Shown: in pieces, positions 43,434 through 52,082 of the stretch
Numbering within the stretch: the first letter of the stretch is position 1
Layout: the number at the start of each line of letters is the position of its first letter
NCBI RefSeq assembly: GCF_900110685.1
Contig: NZ_FOES01000004.1
Span: forward strand, 62,001-126,000
Reading direction: 5' to 3'
DNA from: Piscibacillus halophilus
GTDB taxonomy: Bacteria > Bacillota > Bacilli > Bacillales > Alkalibacillaceae
Length of the DNA stretch: 64,000 nt
Notes under the pieces: model-generated
What the model was told of the DNA's origin: nothing
The model's input: the letters and a program-made list of their open reading frames with translations, nothing else
Databases searched by the model: none
Translations under genes and position numbers: made by a program

Positions 43434-44187
43434 CCGTATCTCCTAAAATAAACTGAACTGGATCAACGAATTGACTACCATCTTGTACTGCAAAATACAT
43501 ATTAGTATAACCGACTAATTCATCAGGTTCAATTTTACCAATTGCCTGACCTGGTGAAACAAATTGATAATGAAAAACATCAATTGTATTCAGATGACCG
43601 TATACTGATTTTGTCCCATCTTCATGTTGAATAATTACCGTATTTCCCGTGTCAGACTTTTCTCCTGCAAATAACACTGTTCCTCGATCTAATGGATAAA
43701 CGTTTTGCGCCTCAACCACTTCAATAGATATACCATCTTCGTAGTCCCTTACTCGCTCCCTCTGTACACCGCTAACAGGTACAGATTGTACGTCTTGATT
43801 TACCATGCGTTCTTCATCTCTTCCAAATGATAGAAATGGTGTTGCGAAATGCTCATCGTACCAAGCTTGTACAGTGGCAAATGGCAAATCTTCAGTCATC
43901 GTTTGATGAACAAATGGCTTTAACTGATTTAATAGTGGAAGCTGTGTTTGATAAACAAATAAAGTAAAAAAGACAATTATGGCTGAACCTAAAAATTTCA
44001 TTAAGTATTTCGTGGATTTAGGTGTTCGAAACTCTGTAGAGTCAGCTTTTGGATATGAAGTATAACCATGGCGCTCTTCATCATCTAATAGTGCATGATA
44101 AGAATATGTTGATGATTTATTTATTTTGTTCTTTAGGTTTTTACGTTTAGCAATATTACTTCTAATTTCATCTAGTTTACGACTCAT
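43420..44187 (-). CDS. spoIVFA: SpoIVFA, regulator of SpoIVFB (M23/LytM domain)
   Basis: SpoIVFA holds SpoIVFB inactive in the outer forespore membrane until signalled. The 255-residue protein has a basic N-terminus, one membrane span (about 65-81) and a C-terminal LytM-like domain with TVIIQHEDGTKSVYGHL. The catalytic metal ligands of active M23 enzymes are incomplete, as expected for this family. A weak sigma-E-like promoter lies upstream. It begins the two-gene spoIVF operon. Confidence 0.9.
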   Translation of the reverse strand: MSRKLDEIRSNIAKRKNLKNKINKSSTYSYHALLDDEERHGYTSYPKADSTEFRTPKSTKYLMKFLGSAIIVFFTLFVYQTQLPLLNQLKPFVHQTMTEDLPFATVQAWYDEHFATPFLSFGRDEERMVNQDVQSVPVSGVQRERVRDYEDGISIEVVEAQNVYPLDRGTVLFAGEKSDTGNTVIIQHEDGTKSVYGHLNTIDVFHYQFVSPGQAIGKIEPDELVGYTNMYFAVQDGSQFVDPVQFILGDTDVSN

Positions 44188-44216
44188 TTCTCACCATTCC
44201 TTTTCTATTTTGTACT

Positions 44217-44245
44217 AGCTTATTCAAGGAATGAGAGAGATATGA
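44217..44245 (-). promoter_or_regulatory. weak candidate sigma-E promoter of spoIVF
   Basis: TCATATCT (44238-44245) and AATAAGCT (44217-44224), 13 bases apart, partly match the sigma-E pattern of an ATAT-type -35 and CATACAnT -10. The -10 match is only 5 of 8. It is reported because spoIVF is sigma-E dependent in B. subtilis. Confidence 0.3.
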
Positions 44246-44274
44246 TACAAGCTATAAAAATTATAGATTAATAT

Positions 44275-44307
44275 AAAAAAGCACACAGATTTAAAATGTG
44301 TGCTTTT
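44275..44307 (-). terminator. Rho-independent terminator after minD
   Basis: An 11-bp stem AAAAGCACACA/TGTGTGCTTTT (44277-44287 and 44297-44307) with a T-run on the minus strand lies just after the minD stop. It isolates the spoIVF operon. Confidence 0.85.
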
Positions 44308-44312
44308 AAAGG

Positions 44313-45110
44313 TTATTTCATTCCTAACAATTTCTTCACTTTAGTCATAAACCCTTTTTCCTCATCAAAGGACATGAGTGGAACTTGTTCACCTAATATA
44401 CGTCTGGCGATGTTTCGATAACTAATTGAAGCCTTTGTGTCAGGTTGAAAGGCAACGGGAACACCGTGATGTGAAGAACGAATAACGTCTTCATCATCTA
44501 AAATAATGCCTAACAACTCGATAGACAATGTGGATACTATTTCATCTACACTAAGCATATCTCCACTGTCAACCATATGTTTTCGGATTCGATTGATGAT
44601 TAAATATGGAGGATTCTCTAATTCCTCTTGTTCTAATAACCCAATAATACGATCCGCATCTCGGATACTAGATTTTTCAGGTGTTGAAATAACGATCGCT
44701 TTATCTGCCCCAGCAACAGCATTTTTATATCCTTGCTCAATACCTGCTGGACAATCAATTAAAATAAAATCATAATCAGGCTTTAACTCATCTACTAATT
44801 GGGTAATTGATTCTGGTGAAATTTCGTTCTTATCACTTGTTTGAGCTGCCGGTAGAAGGTGCAAACATTCGAATCGTTTGTCCTTAACAAGCGCTGATTG
44901 CAACTTGCAACGACCTTCAATAACATCAATTAAGTTGAATATAATACGGTTTTCTAATCCTAATACGACATCTAAGTTCCTTAGCCCAATGTCTGTATCA
45001 ATTAAACATACCTTTTGTCCCATTAAAGCTAATGCTGTCCCAATATTGGCTGTAGTAGTCGTTTTACCTACCCCACCTTTACCAGATGTAATAACTATTG
45101 ATTCACCCAT
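44313..45110 (-). CDS. minD: septum site-determining ATPase MinD
   Basis: MinD recruits MinC to the membrane to block division near poles and old septa. The 265-residue ParA-family protein has the deviant Walker A SGKGGVGKTT (9-18), DTDIGLRNLD and the C-terminal amphipathic membrane-targeting helix TKVKKLLGMK. The start is ATG 45108-45110 behind AAAGGGG; an in-frame TTG six codons up overlaps minC. It follows minC by one base. Confidence 0.96.
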   Translation of the reverse strand: MGESIVITSGKGGVGKTTTTANIGTALALMGQKVCLIDTDIGLRNLDVVLGLENRIIFNLIDVIEGRCKLQSALVKDKRFECLHLLPAAQTSDKNEISPESITQLVDELKPDYDFILIDCPAGIEQGYKNAVAGADKAIVISTPEKSSIRDADRIIGLLEQEELENPPYLIINRIRKHMVDSGDMLSVDEIVSTLSIELLGIILDDEDVIRSSHHGVPVAFQPDTKASISYRNIARRILGEQVPLMSFDEEKGFMTKVKKLLGMK

Positions 45111-45111
45111 A

Positions 45112-45783
45112 TTACAATCCCCTTTCAAAAACGTCTAAGAGCTTAGGACGTATTTTTTGTATATGCTGTAATTGATCCAATTCGATTTGTTCTGTTGATG
45201 GATTTATAAAGGCAAACTCTCTAGGAGAGCCTTGAACATCATAATCGGGAGCACGACTAATTTTAGAAGCAATTCTAATTTGATTGGGATGCATATAAGA
45301 AGCAGCCACAATACAGTTCTCGTCTCCTTCAACCCCTGCGTGTGCTATACCTCTTAACTTTCCAAGCACAAAAATGTTACCTGATGCATGCACGGCTCCT
45401 CCAGGATTAACATCACCGATGACTAAAGCATCACCTTTAACTTCATGAACTTGTCCTGATCTGATTGTTTTCATGACCGTTTTGACTGTTGTATGTTCAT
45501 ATAATTCATAGGCACTTTCTCGAGTTAACACATAGGACTCAATATTTTTCACCGTTAACTCACTATGTTGACCTATCAACTGAATGAGCGTTTGACGTTG
45601 ATCCTCGCTTAAATAACGGTGCTGACTATGTATCGTAATGTCTGTTGCCCCAGATGTTTGATTATTAACTAATTTATTTTCTAACTCTTTTAATAAAAAA
45701 TCAAAAGAGCATTGATCATCTAAGTAAACGACAATTCCATTATTGGTTCCCTTCATCGTTACATAATGGTTCCATTCTGACAT
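45112..45783 (-). CDS. minC: septum site-determining protein MinC
   Basis: MinC inhibits FtsZ polymerisation. The 223-residue protein has an N-terminal FtsZ-binding domain and the C-terminal beta-helix domain with GDALVIGDVNPGGAVHASGNIFVLGKLRGIAHAG split over about residues 115-148, which binds MinD. It follows the mre genes with a 37-base gap, as in B. subtilis (mreBCD-minCD). GGGGTG precedes the ATG. Confidence 0.95.
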   Translation of the reverse strand: MSEWNHYVTMKGTNNGIVVYLDDQCSFDFLLKELENKLVNNQTSGATDITIHSQHRYLSEDQRQTLIQLIGQHSELTVKNIESYVLTRESAYELYEHTTVKTVMKTIRSGQVHEVKGDALVIGDVNPGGAVHASGNIFVLGKLRGIAHAGVEGDENCIVAASYMHPNQIRIASKISRAPDYDVQGSPREFAFINPSTEQIELDQLQHIQKIRPKLLDVFERGL

Positions 45784-45820
45784 AATAGGTACACCCCAAT
45801 TTTTGTTCCACCATTAATAA

Positions 45821-46351
45821 TTACTTGATTTGTTGGTCTTCTTCCTGCCATTTTGTTAAACGTTTTGCGAAAAATGGATAAATAATTAATAAGAATAATA
45901 TATTACTTAATGTTGTAGGGATTAATCTTAACTGAACGAATTGATTAACAGTCATATCAACTTGTCCAACTAATGAATATATGAAATACAATATAAACTC
46001 GGCCACAACAATGCTCAATGTCACCAATAAAAAACTGACAGCAAAATTTTGCTGCAACACTTTAGTTAATAAATGGACTAAATATAAAGCTATTCCATAG
46101 GCTAGTAAATAGACACCCACTAAATCTGTATAAACTAGCTCAAATAACGCTCCAAAAATAACGCCATTTATAATCCCGTGATATGTGTGATTTCGATCAT
46201 AAAATAAAAGAATAAGTAATGAAAATACTAAAATCCAATGCGGAATATAAATTAAATCAGATATGGTTATTGATTTTGGAATAAACCGAACCGCAACACT
46301 TTCTAATACTAATAAAATTAATAAAGTTAAAGGAAGATAGAGGAATCTCAA
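45821..46351 (-). CDS. mreD: rod shape-determining protein MreD
   Basis: The 176-residue integral membrane protein has about six spans. Typical features are the start RFLYLPLTLLILLVLES and the polar GIINGVIFGALFELVYTDLVG loop. MreD works with MreC and MreB in lateral wall synthesis. The start is TTG (46349-46351) with GGAGGAG; the mreC stop lies two bases upstream. Confidence 0.9.
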   Translation of the reverse strand: MRFLYLPLTLLILLVLESVAVRFIPKSITISDLIYIPHWILVFSLLILLFYDRNHTYHGIINGVIFGALFELVYTDLVGVYLLAYGIALYLVHLLTKVLQQNFAVSFLLVTLSIVVAEFILYFIYSLVGQVDMTVNQFVQLRLIPTTLSNILFLLIIYPFFAKRLTKWQEEDQQIK

Positions 46352-46353
46352 TA

Positions 46354-47223
46354 TTACTCCTCCTCTTCTTCATTTTCTAGAACCGGTGAATAAATATCAC
46401 GATCAATGACCATAACATGATTGATATCTAATAAATCTGCCGCCGGTTCAATATGTGCAATTTTCGTTAATCCATACTGATCTAATTCAACAGATGAAAC
46501 TTCTCCAATCAACAACCCTCTAGGGAATACTCCTCCCATTCCAGAGCTAACGATTGTTTGTCCAACTTCAAGTTGTCCACTATCCGTCATCTCTCTAAAT
46601 AAAAGCGTATCAGTTTCATCATCGTACCCTTCTACTAAACCAAATATATCATCATCACCATCAACGACTGCTGAGATTCGATTATCTACATCAAATCCCG
46701 TTAATAGCTGGACAGTTGATGTCATCTGGGAAGCACCGATGACTTTTCCAACCATTCCACTTGCTGTTGTGACCGCCATATTCGGTTCGACTCCATGCAT
46801 TCGACCTCTATTAATTTTAACTTGATCAAACCATTGTTCTGGACTTCTAGAAATGACTGTCGCTTTAATTGGAGTATAGTCACTTATAGCTTCATCCATC
46901 TCTATTAACGAACGTAATTCTTCATTTTCTTTCTCTAATTCGTTAACTTGAAAAGCTAATGATTTATAATCTTGTAATTCCTCTTTTAATACTTCATTTT
47001 GCTTATATACATTACGTATATCGTCTACGTTATCAAAAAAACCAATAACATAATTTACTGGTTGATAAACAATATTTTGAAAAAAGCCAACAGTATCTGA
47101 AATAAACTGTACTCCTATATTCGATTGTTCATCTGCTCTGATTGAATATCCTATAATCGTAACAACGATAATAATACTAGTGAATAGTACGATTAGTTTT
47201 CTTTTTCTTAAAAATGAAGGCAT
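46354..47223 (-). CDS. mreC: rod shape-determining protein MreC
   Basis: The 289-residue bitopic protein has one membrane helix (about residues 10-28), a coiled coil (ELEKENEELRSLIEMDE) and the extracytoplasmic beta-barrel domain with VDNRISAVVDGDDDIFG and IVSSGMGGVFPRGLLIGEV. It links MreB to wall enzymes. The ATG at 47221-47223 has TAGGTG nine bases upstream; the GTG four codons earlier is part of that site. The acidic C-terminal tail ends EEEEE. Confidence 0.94.
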   Translation of the reverse strand: MPSFLRKRKLIVLFTSIIIVVTIIGYSIRADEQSNIGVQFISDTVGFFQNIVYQPVNYVIGFFDNVDDIRNVYKQNEVLKEELQDYKSLAFQVNELEKENEELRSLIEMDEAISDYTPIKATVISRSPEQWFDQVKINRGRMHGVEPNMAVTTASGMVGKVIGASQMTSTVQLLTGFDVDNRISAVVDGDDDIFGLVEGYDDETDTLLFREMTDSGQLEVGQTIVSSGMGGVFPRGLLIGEVSSVELDQYGLTKIAHIEPAADLLDINHVMVIDRDIYSPVLENEEEEE

Positions 47224-47241
47224 AAACTGTAGCACCTACTC

Positions 47242-48276
47242 TTAATTAAGTATGTTTCGTCTTGCGATGGTTGGAGAATTTTTAAAATGTTCTATGTGAT
47301 CCAACGATTTACCTGTACCGATTGCAACACAATCTAATGGTTGATCGGCTACAAACACTGGTATTTTCGTTTGTTGTTTAATCGCTTCATCTAAATTGCG
47401 TAACATAGCTCCTCCACCAGTTAGAACAATTCCTCTATCCATTATATCAGCCGATAATTCAGGTGGAGCGTTTTCCAAGGTTTCTACAACTGCATGAATC
47501 ATGTCCTCAATTGTATCAGATATAGCATCGACAACTTCAGAACTCGTAATAGTTTCCGTTTTGGGAAGTCCAAATACCGCATCACGGCCTCGTATTTCCA
47601 TACTACGTTCATCATCAGTTTTAATCGCAGACCCTAGCTCTACTTTAATTTGCTCAGCTGTTGATTCTCCAATTATTAAATCTTTTTGTTTTCTTACATA
47701 ATATAAAATTTGCTCGTCAATTTCATCTCCTGCGATCCGGATTGATTTACTTGTTACAATTCCTCCAAGGGAAATAATTGCAACCTCTGTTGTACCACCG
47801 CCGATATCTACGACCATATTTCCAGTTGGTTCCCAAACACTTAACCCTGCACCAATAGCAGCCGCAAAGGGTTCTGATATCGGATAAACATGTTTTGCTC
47901 CTGCTTGTTTAGTAGCATCTACCACTGCACGCTCTTCAACCATTGTAATTCCTGATGGGACACAAACCATGACATTTGGTTTACCTAGCCAGGATTTATT
48001 GTGAACTTTTCCGATATAGTAATTCATCATCGATGAGGTTGTATCATAATCAGCAATAACACCATCTCTCATCGGTCTAATAATAGACAAAGATTCTGGT
48101 GTTTTACCAATCATGCTTTTTGCTTCGCTACCAACTGCTGTAATCTCACCCGTTTGATTATTAATAGCTACAACGGATGGGTCTCGTAAAACAATCCCTT
48201 TACCTTTTACAAATACTAACGTATTTGCAGTTCCTAAATCAATGCCGAAATCACGACTGAATAAAGATGAGCCCAT
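47242..48276 (-). CDS. mreB: actin-like cell-shape protein MreB
   Basis: MreB forms membrane-bound filaments that guide wall synthesis. The 344-residue protein has the phosphate loops [17 protein letters not shown] and [16 protein letters not shown], and the adenosine region [14 protein letters not shown]. The start is ATG 48274-48276 behind GGGAGA, nine codons inside a longer frame. It follows radC, with a leader hairpin in between (48346-48382). Confidence 0.96.
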   Translation of the reverse strand: MGSSLFSRDFGIDLGTANTLVFVKGKGIVLRDPSVVAINNQTGEITAVGSEAKSMIGKTPESLSIIRPMRDGVIADYDTTSSMMNYYIGKVHNKSWLGKPNVMVCVPSGITMVEERAVVDATKQAGAKHVYPISEPFAAAIGAGLSVWEPTGNMVVDIGGGTTEVAIISLGGIVTSKSIRIAGDEIDEQILYYVRKQKDLIIGESTAEQIKVELGSAIKTDDERSMEIRGRDAVFGLPKTETITSSEVVDAISDTIEDMIHAVVETLENAPPELSADIMDRGIVLTGGGAMLRNLDEAIKQQTKIPVFVADQPLDCVAIGTGKSLDHIEHFKNSPTIARRNILN

Positions 48277-48345
48277 TACAATCTCCCTCTCCGATGTCTT
48301 CATTTGTTACTTAAAAATATGTAATGGCTTTACAAAACATGAATA

Positions 48346-48382
48346 AGCGCCACCATATTGTCCAAAATATATAGTTGGCGCT
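48346..48382 (-). other. hairpin in the mreB leader
   Basis: AGCGCCA/TGGCGCT (48346-48352 and 48376-48382) closes a 37-base stem-loop, about 70 bases before mreB. A perfect TATAAT (48402-48407) lies upstream in a T-rich tract without a clear -35. No T-run follows the hairpin on the minus strand, so it looks more like a 5' UTR structure than a terminator of radC. Confidence 0.45.
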
Positions 48383-48478
48383 CTTTATAATTCTCTATTT
48401 TATTATACGAAAAAAAAATAAAAATAGATAGAGTTAAGAGAAGCAAAAATGTGAGATATTATAACTAAATTTATAGAA

Positions 48479-49168
48479 CTATAAATACCCTTTTTCTTTC
48501 ATAGATATAAATTTTTGATCCCCTATGACGATATGATCAAGCAATTCAATCCCCAGTACTTTTCCTGATTCATATAACCTTTTTGTAACATGGACATCTT
48601 CATTGGAAGGAGAAGGGTCTCCGGATGGGTGATTGTGGGCACAAATAACAGAAGCTGCTGATCGTTTAATGGCTTCTTTAAACACTTCACGTGGATGTAC
48701 GATTGATGAATTTAAACTCCCGATAAAAATCGTTTGACGATGAATAACTTGATTTTTCGTATCTAAATAAAGAGCAACAAAATGCTCTTGTTTTAAGTTC
48801 CTCATTTCTTCCATTAAGAAATTCGCGCCATCTTCTGGGCTACGAATCGTATATCGATCGCCTGTTTTGAAACTGTGAAGTCTTTTCCCTAATTCAATGG
48901 CTGCAATAAGTTGTACAGCTTTAGCATCTCCAATTCCTTTTATAGACGTTAATTCATTAATGGTAGCATCTCTTAATAATGACAGACCTTCAAAATGTAC
49001 GAGTATTCTTGTAGAGAGAGATAATGCAGATGTACCCTTTGTACCACTGCCGATTAGGATGGCTATTAACTCTTGGTTAGATAACGCTTGTGGTCCTACT
49101 TGGATTAATCGCTCACGAGGCCGATCATCCTTTGGTACATCTTTAATAAAAATGGTATCAATTGACAT
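48479..49168 (-). CDS. radC: RadC family JAMM/MPN domain protein
   Basis: The 229-residue protein has an N-terminal helix-hairpin-helix part (LTSIKGIGDAKAVQLIAAIELG) and a JAMM metalloprotease-like domain with ICAHNHPSGDPSPSNED (metal ligands His, His, Asp). Despite the name, its role in repair is doubtful and its true function is unknown. The position before mreB is conserved (ysxA). The gene maf, normally upstream in B. subtilis, is missing here. Confidence 0.94.
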   Translation of the reverse strand: MSIDTIFIKDVPKDDRPRERLIQVGPQALSNQELIAILIGSGTKGTSALSLSTRILVHFEGLSLLRDATINELTSIKGIGDAKAVQLIAAIELGKRLHSFKTGDRYTIRSPEDGANFLMEEMRNLKQEHFVALYLDTKNQVIHRQTIFIGSLNSSIVHPREVFKEAIKRSAASVICAHNHPSGDPSPSNEDVHVTKRLYESGKVLGIELLDHIVIGDQKFISMKEKGYL

Positions 49169-49233
49169 ATAAAATCTCCTTTCTTTTTCTAACCTAAATA
49201 ATAGTCAATTAAATTGTTTGTCACAAAACATAG

Positions 49234-49270
49234 AAAAACACGATTTCTAATTAGTAGAAATCGTGTTTTC
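49234..49270. terminator. terminator after the spoIIB-like gene
   Basis: A 14-bp perfect stem AAAACACGATTTCT/AGAAATCGTGTTTT (49235-49248 and 49256-49269) has T-rich flanks on both strands. On the minus strand it ends the spoIIB-like transcript before radC. Confidence 0.85.
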
Positions 49271-49316
49271 TCTTTAAAAATGATTAATTTATCTTATATT
49301 AATGGAGAAATTTAAA

Positions 49317-50168
49317 TTATGATAAATTTGTATAAAATAGATGTAAATTAAGAAGAATGGTATGTTGTATAAAGTCAGATTGTGCATCGTCTTCCTCATT
49401 AGATAGTTCTCCTAATAAATTATTGACTTGATTTAATCTAGAGGCTTCCTCATATTGACTCGGACGTTTGCTTAACCAACTTTCTAATTCATTACGCCAT
49501 GTTTCATCATTTTGACTTTCACCACTTTCAATAATGGACAATCCTTCGTTTAACCAATTTAATGGTTCACCCTCAACATTTAAACTAACACGATCAAAAC
49601 CCCAGGATTTATAAAAGAAGTCCTCCATATAAACTAAACCTGTGGACTCTAACCAATCGGTTACAGAACTTTTTTCAGCTTCCTCCGAAACTAGATGGCT
49701 AATGACATAATATTGTCCACCATCTTCTTGAACAATAGCAGGGATTGAATTTGGCTTTAATTTATCCTGAACTAATTCATCCGCATTTTCCTGTGAAGAA
49801 AATAATCCAAATTGGATCACTTCATATTCTGTGCTAGGTTTAGAAAAAGCTTCACCATTTTCTTCACCTTCTCCACTAGATTGCTGTTCATTTGATTCTT
49901 CATCATCTTGATCAACTGTTGTCACTGGGACAGCATCAGGTGATAAATCCGAAAAATAATAAATCAAACCCGCTCCAAAAATAACTCCTAAAAATACAGC
50001 TAATAGTATTGGCTTGACCATCTTAGCCAACATGGTACGACCATTAAAAGTTAAGAACGATGACTTAGGGTTTGATTTTTTTGGCGTTAAATAATGTTCT
50101 AAATCATGTTTTTTTTCGTGTTGGGGGTATTGGTTCATGGTTACTCTAACTTTCTTTTGCTCGTCCAT
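49317..50168 (-). CDS. SpoIIB-like SPOR-domain membrane protein
   Basis: The 283-residue protein has a cytosolic basic N-terminus, one membrane span (about 52-71), an acidic Ser/Glu-rich linker and a SPOR-like domain (YEVIQFGLFSSQENADELVQDKL to about residue 190). A helical tail follows. SPOR domains bind denuded glycan at septa. Its place between folC and radC matches spoIIB, whose product helps septal wall thinning in engulfment. The start is ATG 50166-50168, seven bases after AAGGTGG. Confidence 0.78.
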   Translation of the reverse strand: MDEQKKVRVTMNQYPQHEKKHDLEHYLTPKKSNPKSSFLTFNGRTMLAKMVKPILLAVFLGVIFGAGLIYYFSDLSPDAVPVTTVDQDDEESNEQQSSGEGEENGEAFSKPSTEYEVIQFGLFSSQENADELVQDKLKPNSIPAIVQEDGGQYYVISHLVSEEAEKSSVTDWLESTGLVYMEDFFYKSWGFDRVSLNVEGEPLNWLNEGLSIIESGESQNDETWRNELESWLSKRPSQYEEASRLNQVNNLLGELSNEEDDAQSDFIQHTILLNLHLFYTNLS

Positions 50169-50269
50169 TTTCATACCACCTTACTCTAAGATGTTATGAG
50201 GATAGCATAGATAAGATAAAAAATAAGCCAAAACTTGTCATATAACTTCGACATTTTTTTTGGATAAAA

Positions 50270-50314
50270 AGAAAAACCCTATTAGAGACGATATTCCTCT
50301 AAATTAGGGTTTAT
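50270..50314 (-). terminator. terminator after the GGDEF gene
   Basis: AAACCCTAATTTAGAG/CTCTAATAGGGTTT form a long stem (about 50276-50312, two unpaired bases), followed on the minus strand by TTCTTTTT. Confidence 0.82.
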
Positions 50315-50334
50315 TCATTATTAAAAGAGTTTAT

Positions 50335-52053
50335 TTATAAAGTTAGAGAAGCAACCTTATTTTTTCCGTTACGTTTAGCCCCGACATACATAGAGCGGTC
50401 TGCATTACGAATCAATTCCTGTGGGGTTTCACATTGTTCCGGGTAAGTAGCCACTCCAATACTTGCAGTCACCTTAATTTCTTGCACTTCAACATCTCCG
50501 TCTATTGCCTTGTATAGAATAAATGGTTCGCTGGCAATAGCATATCTAATCTCTTCCGCTACTTGGACAACATCATCATGTGACATCCCTTTTATTAATA
50601 CTGTAAACTCTTCTCCACCATACCGTGCAATCACACCATAATGACCGAATAATCGTACTAAACGGTTTGATAACTCAACCAGTACTTCATTGCCGGATTC
50701 ATGACCGTATTGATCATTTATTGCTTTAAATGAATCTAGGTCAAGGATGATGACGGATAAGCTTTCATCGATGCCTTTCGCCTCTAAGTCTTTAGCGTAT
50801 TCATCAATGTATTCAATAAAATAACGATAATTGTATAAATTCGTTAACTGATCTCGCTGACTCTTAGTTTTTGCGGACTCGTAATGGCGTGCATTTTCAA
50901 TTGCGACAGATAAGAAATTAGCTAATATCTCAAGCAACATTAAATGATATTTTTCGTAAGCATTAATTTCATACGAAGCCACAGTTAATATACCTACTAC
51001 TTTATTATTTCTTTGAATTGGTACCCCCATAACACTATTTGTACCTCCAGGCAATTCATGCGGCATGAGTTCATTAATGTCTTTCTTCCCCATTAACATA
51101 ATACTTTCTTCTCGTTCATAGACTATTCCCGCAAATCCTTCACCCTGATGAAGCTTAAGTTTCTTCTTCACTTGATTTCCTTGATCATCCATATGCCGAA
51201 TTAATTTCATCATTCTATTTTCATTAGAAATATCAAATACATATATATTAGAAGCAGGAATCAAACGTTTGACCTCATCTAAAAATGTATCTAGCACACT
51301 TTTGACATTTAAACTTTTAGATAGTTCATGCCCAATTTCACTAGTTGTATGTAAGTATTTATTAATTCTTTGTGTGTTGTGGTAATAAGAAAATACAATC
51401 GATAGCAGAATAAAAGGAATACCAACAAAAAATACAGCAATAGCCTCAATTTGTAGATACATTAAATATAATACTAATCCTAATGGGAAAGCTAAAAATG
51501 TTACACCAGAATCTATTAACAAACTCTTAGGATATGCGAACAATTCTTCTCCGTGAACAAACCACTGAATAACGGATAAACATACTTGATTGACTAGGAT
51601 GACCCCAATAATGTAGCCTGCTAGAGGGATGATTTCTTCCATTGAATTAATAGCTAATGCACCATGGGTTCCACCTAAGGCATAATACAAACCTGCCGAT
51701 ATAACAGACGTTAGTAAAAACATGGTTGAATTAGTTGGGATTCGGTAGGAGTCGTCTTTTTTGAGATTTAATTTAACAAATAATACGACTAAAGAGATCT
51801 GAGTTAAAATCAACTCCACAAATAACCCGAAATATAAAAAGGCAGCTAGACTAATACCATTACTAAAAAACACTGTAATATTTCCTACTTTAATTGGAAA
51901 TACCGCAACCGCACTAATCACGATTGCAAAGGCTAATAAATCAAGCCAATATTCCGAAAAATTTGGTTTGAATTCAAGATACGAGTAAGTGACAAGAGAC
52001 GGAAAAGCGATTAACCAAATAACCCATAACGTTACAACCTTTGATTTCGCCAT
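50335..52053 (-). CDS. membrane GAF-GGDEF diguanylate cyclase
   Basis: The 572-residue protein has six to seven N-terminal membrane spans (residues about 5-210), a GAF domain (about 225-385, TFLDEVKRLIPASNIYVFD to ILANFLSVAIENARHYE) and a C-terminal GGDEF domain with the intact active site RYGGEEF (GGEEF at 479-483). It should make cyclic di-GMP. The RxxD inhibitory site upstream of GGEEF is absent. The ATG at 52051-52053 follows AAGGGG. It lies 29 bases after folC, where B. subtilis has comC. The GAF ligand and targets are unknown. Confidence 0.9.
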   Translation of the reverse strand: MAKSKVVTLWVIWLIAFPSLVTYSYLEFKPNFSEYWLDLLAFAIVISAVAVFPIKVGNITVFFSNGISLAAFLYFGLFVELILTQISLVVLFVKLNLKKDDSYRIPTNSTMFLLTSVISAGLYYALGGTHGALAINSMEEIIPLAGYIIGVILVNQVCLSVIQWFVHGEELFAYPKSLLIDSGVTFLAFPLGLVLYLMYLQIEAIAVFFVGIPFILLSIVFSYYHNTQRINKYLHTTSEIGHELSKSLNVKSVLDTFLDEVKRLIPASNIYVFDISNENRMMKLIRHMDDQGNQVKKKLKLHQGEGFAGIVYEREESIMLMGKKDINELMPHELPGGTNSVMGVPIQRNNKVVGILTVASYEINAYEKYHLMLLEILANFLSVAIENARHYESAKTKSQRDQLTNLYNYRYFIEYIDEYAKDLEAKGIDESLSVIILDLDSFKAINDQYGHESGNEVLVELSNRLVRLFGHYGVIARYGGEEFTVLIKGMSHDDVVQVAEEIRYAIASEPFILYKAIDGDVEVQEIKVTASIGVATYPEQCETPQELIRNADRSMYVGAKRNGKNKVASLTL

Positions 52054-52082
52054 AAGCAAACCCCTTCATTCTACAGAAATAG

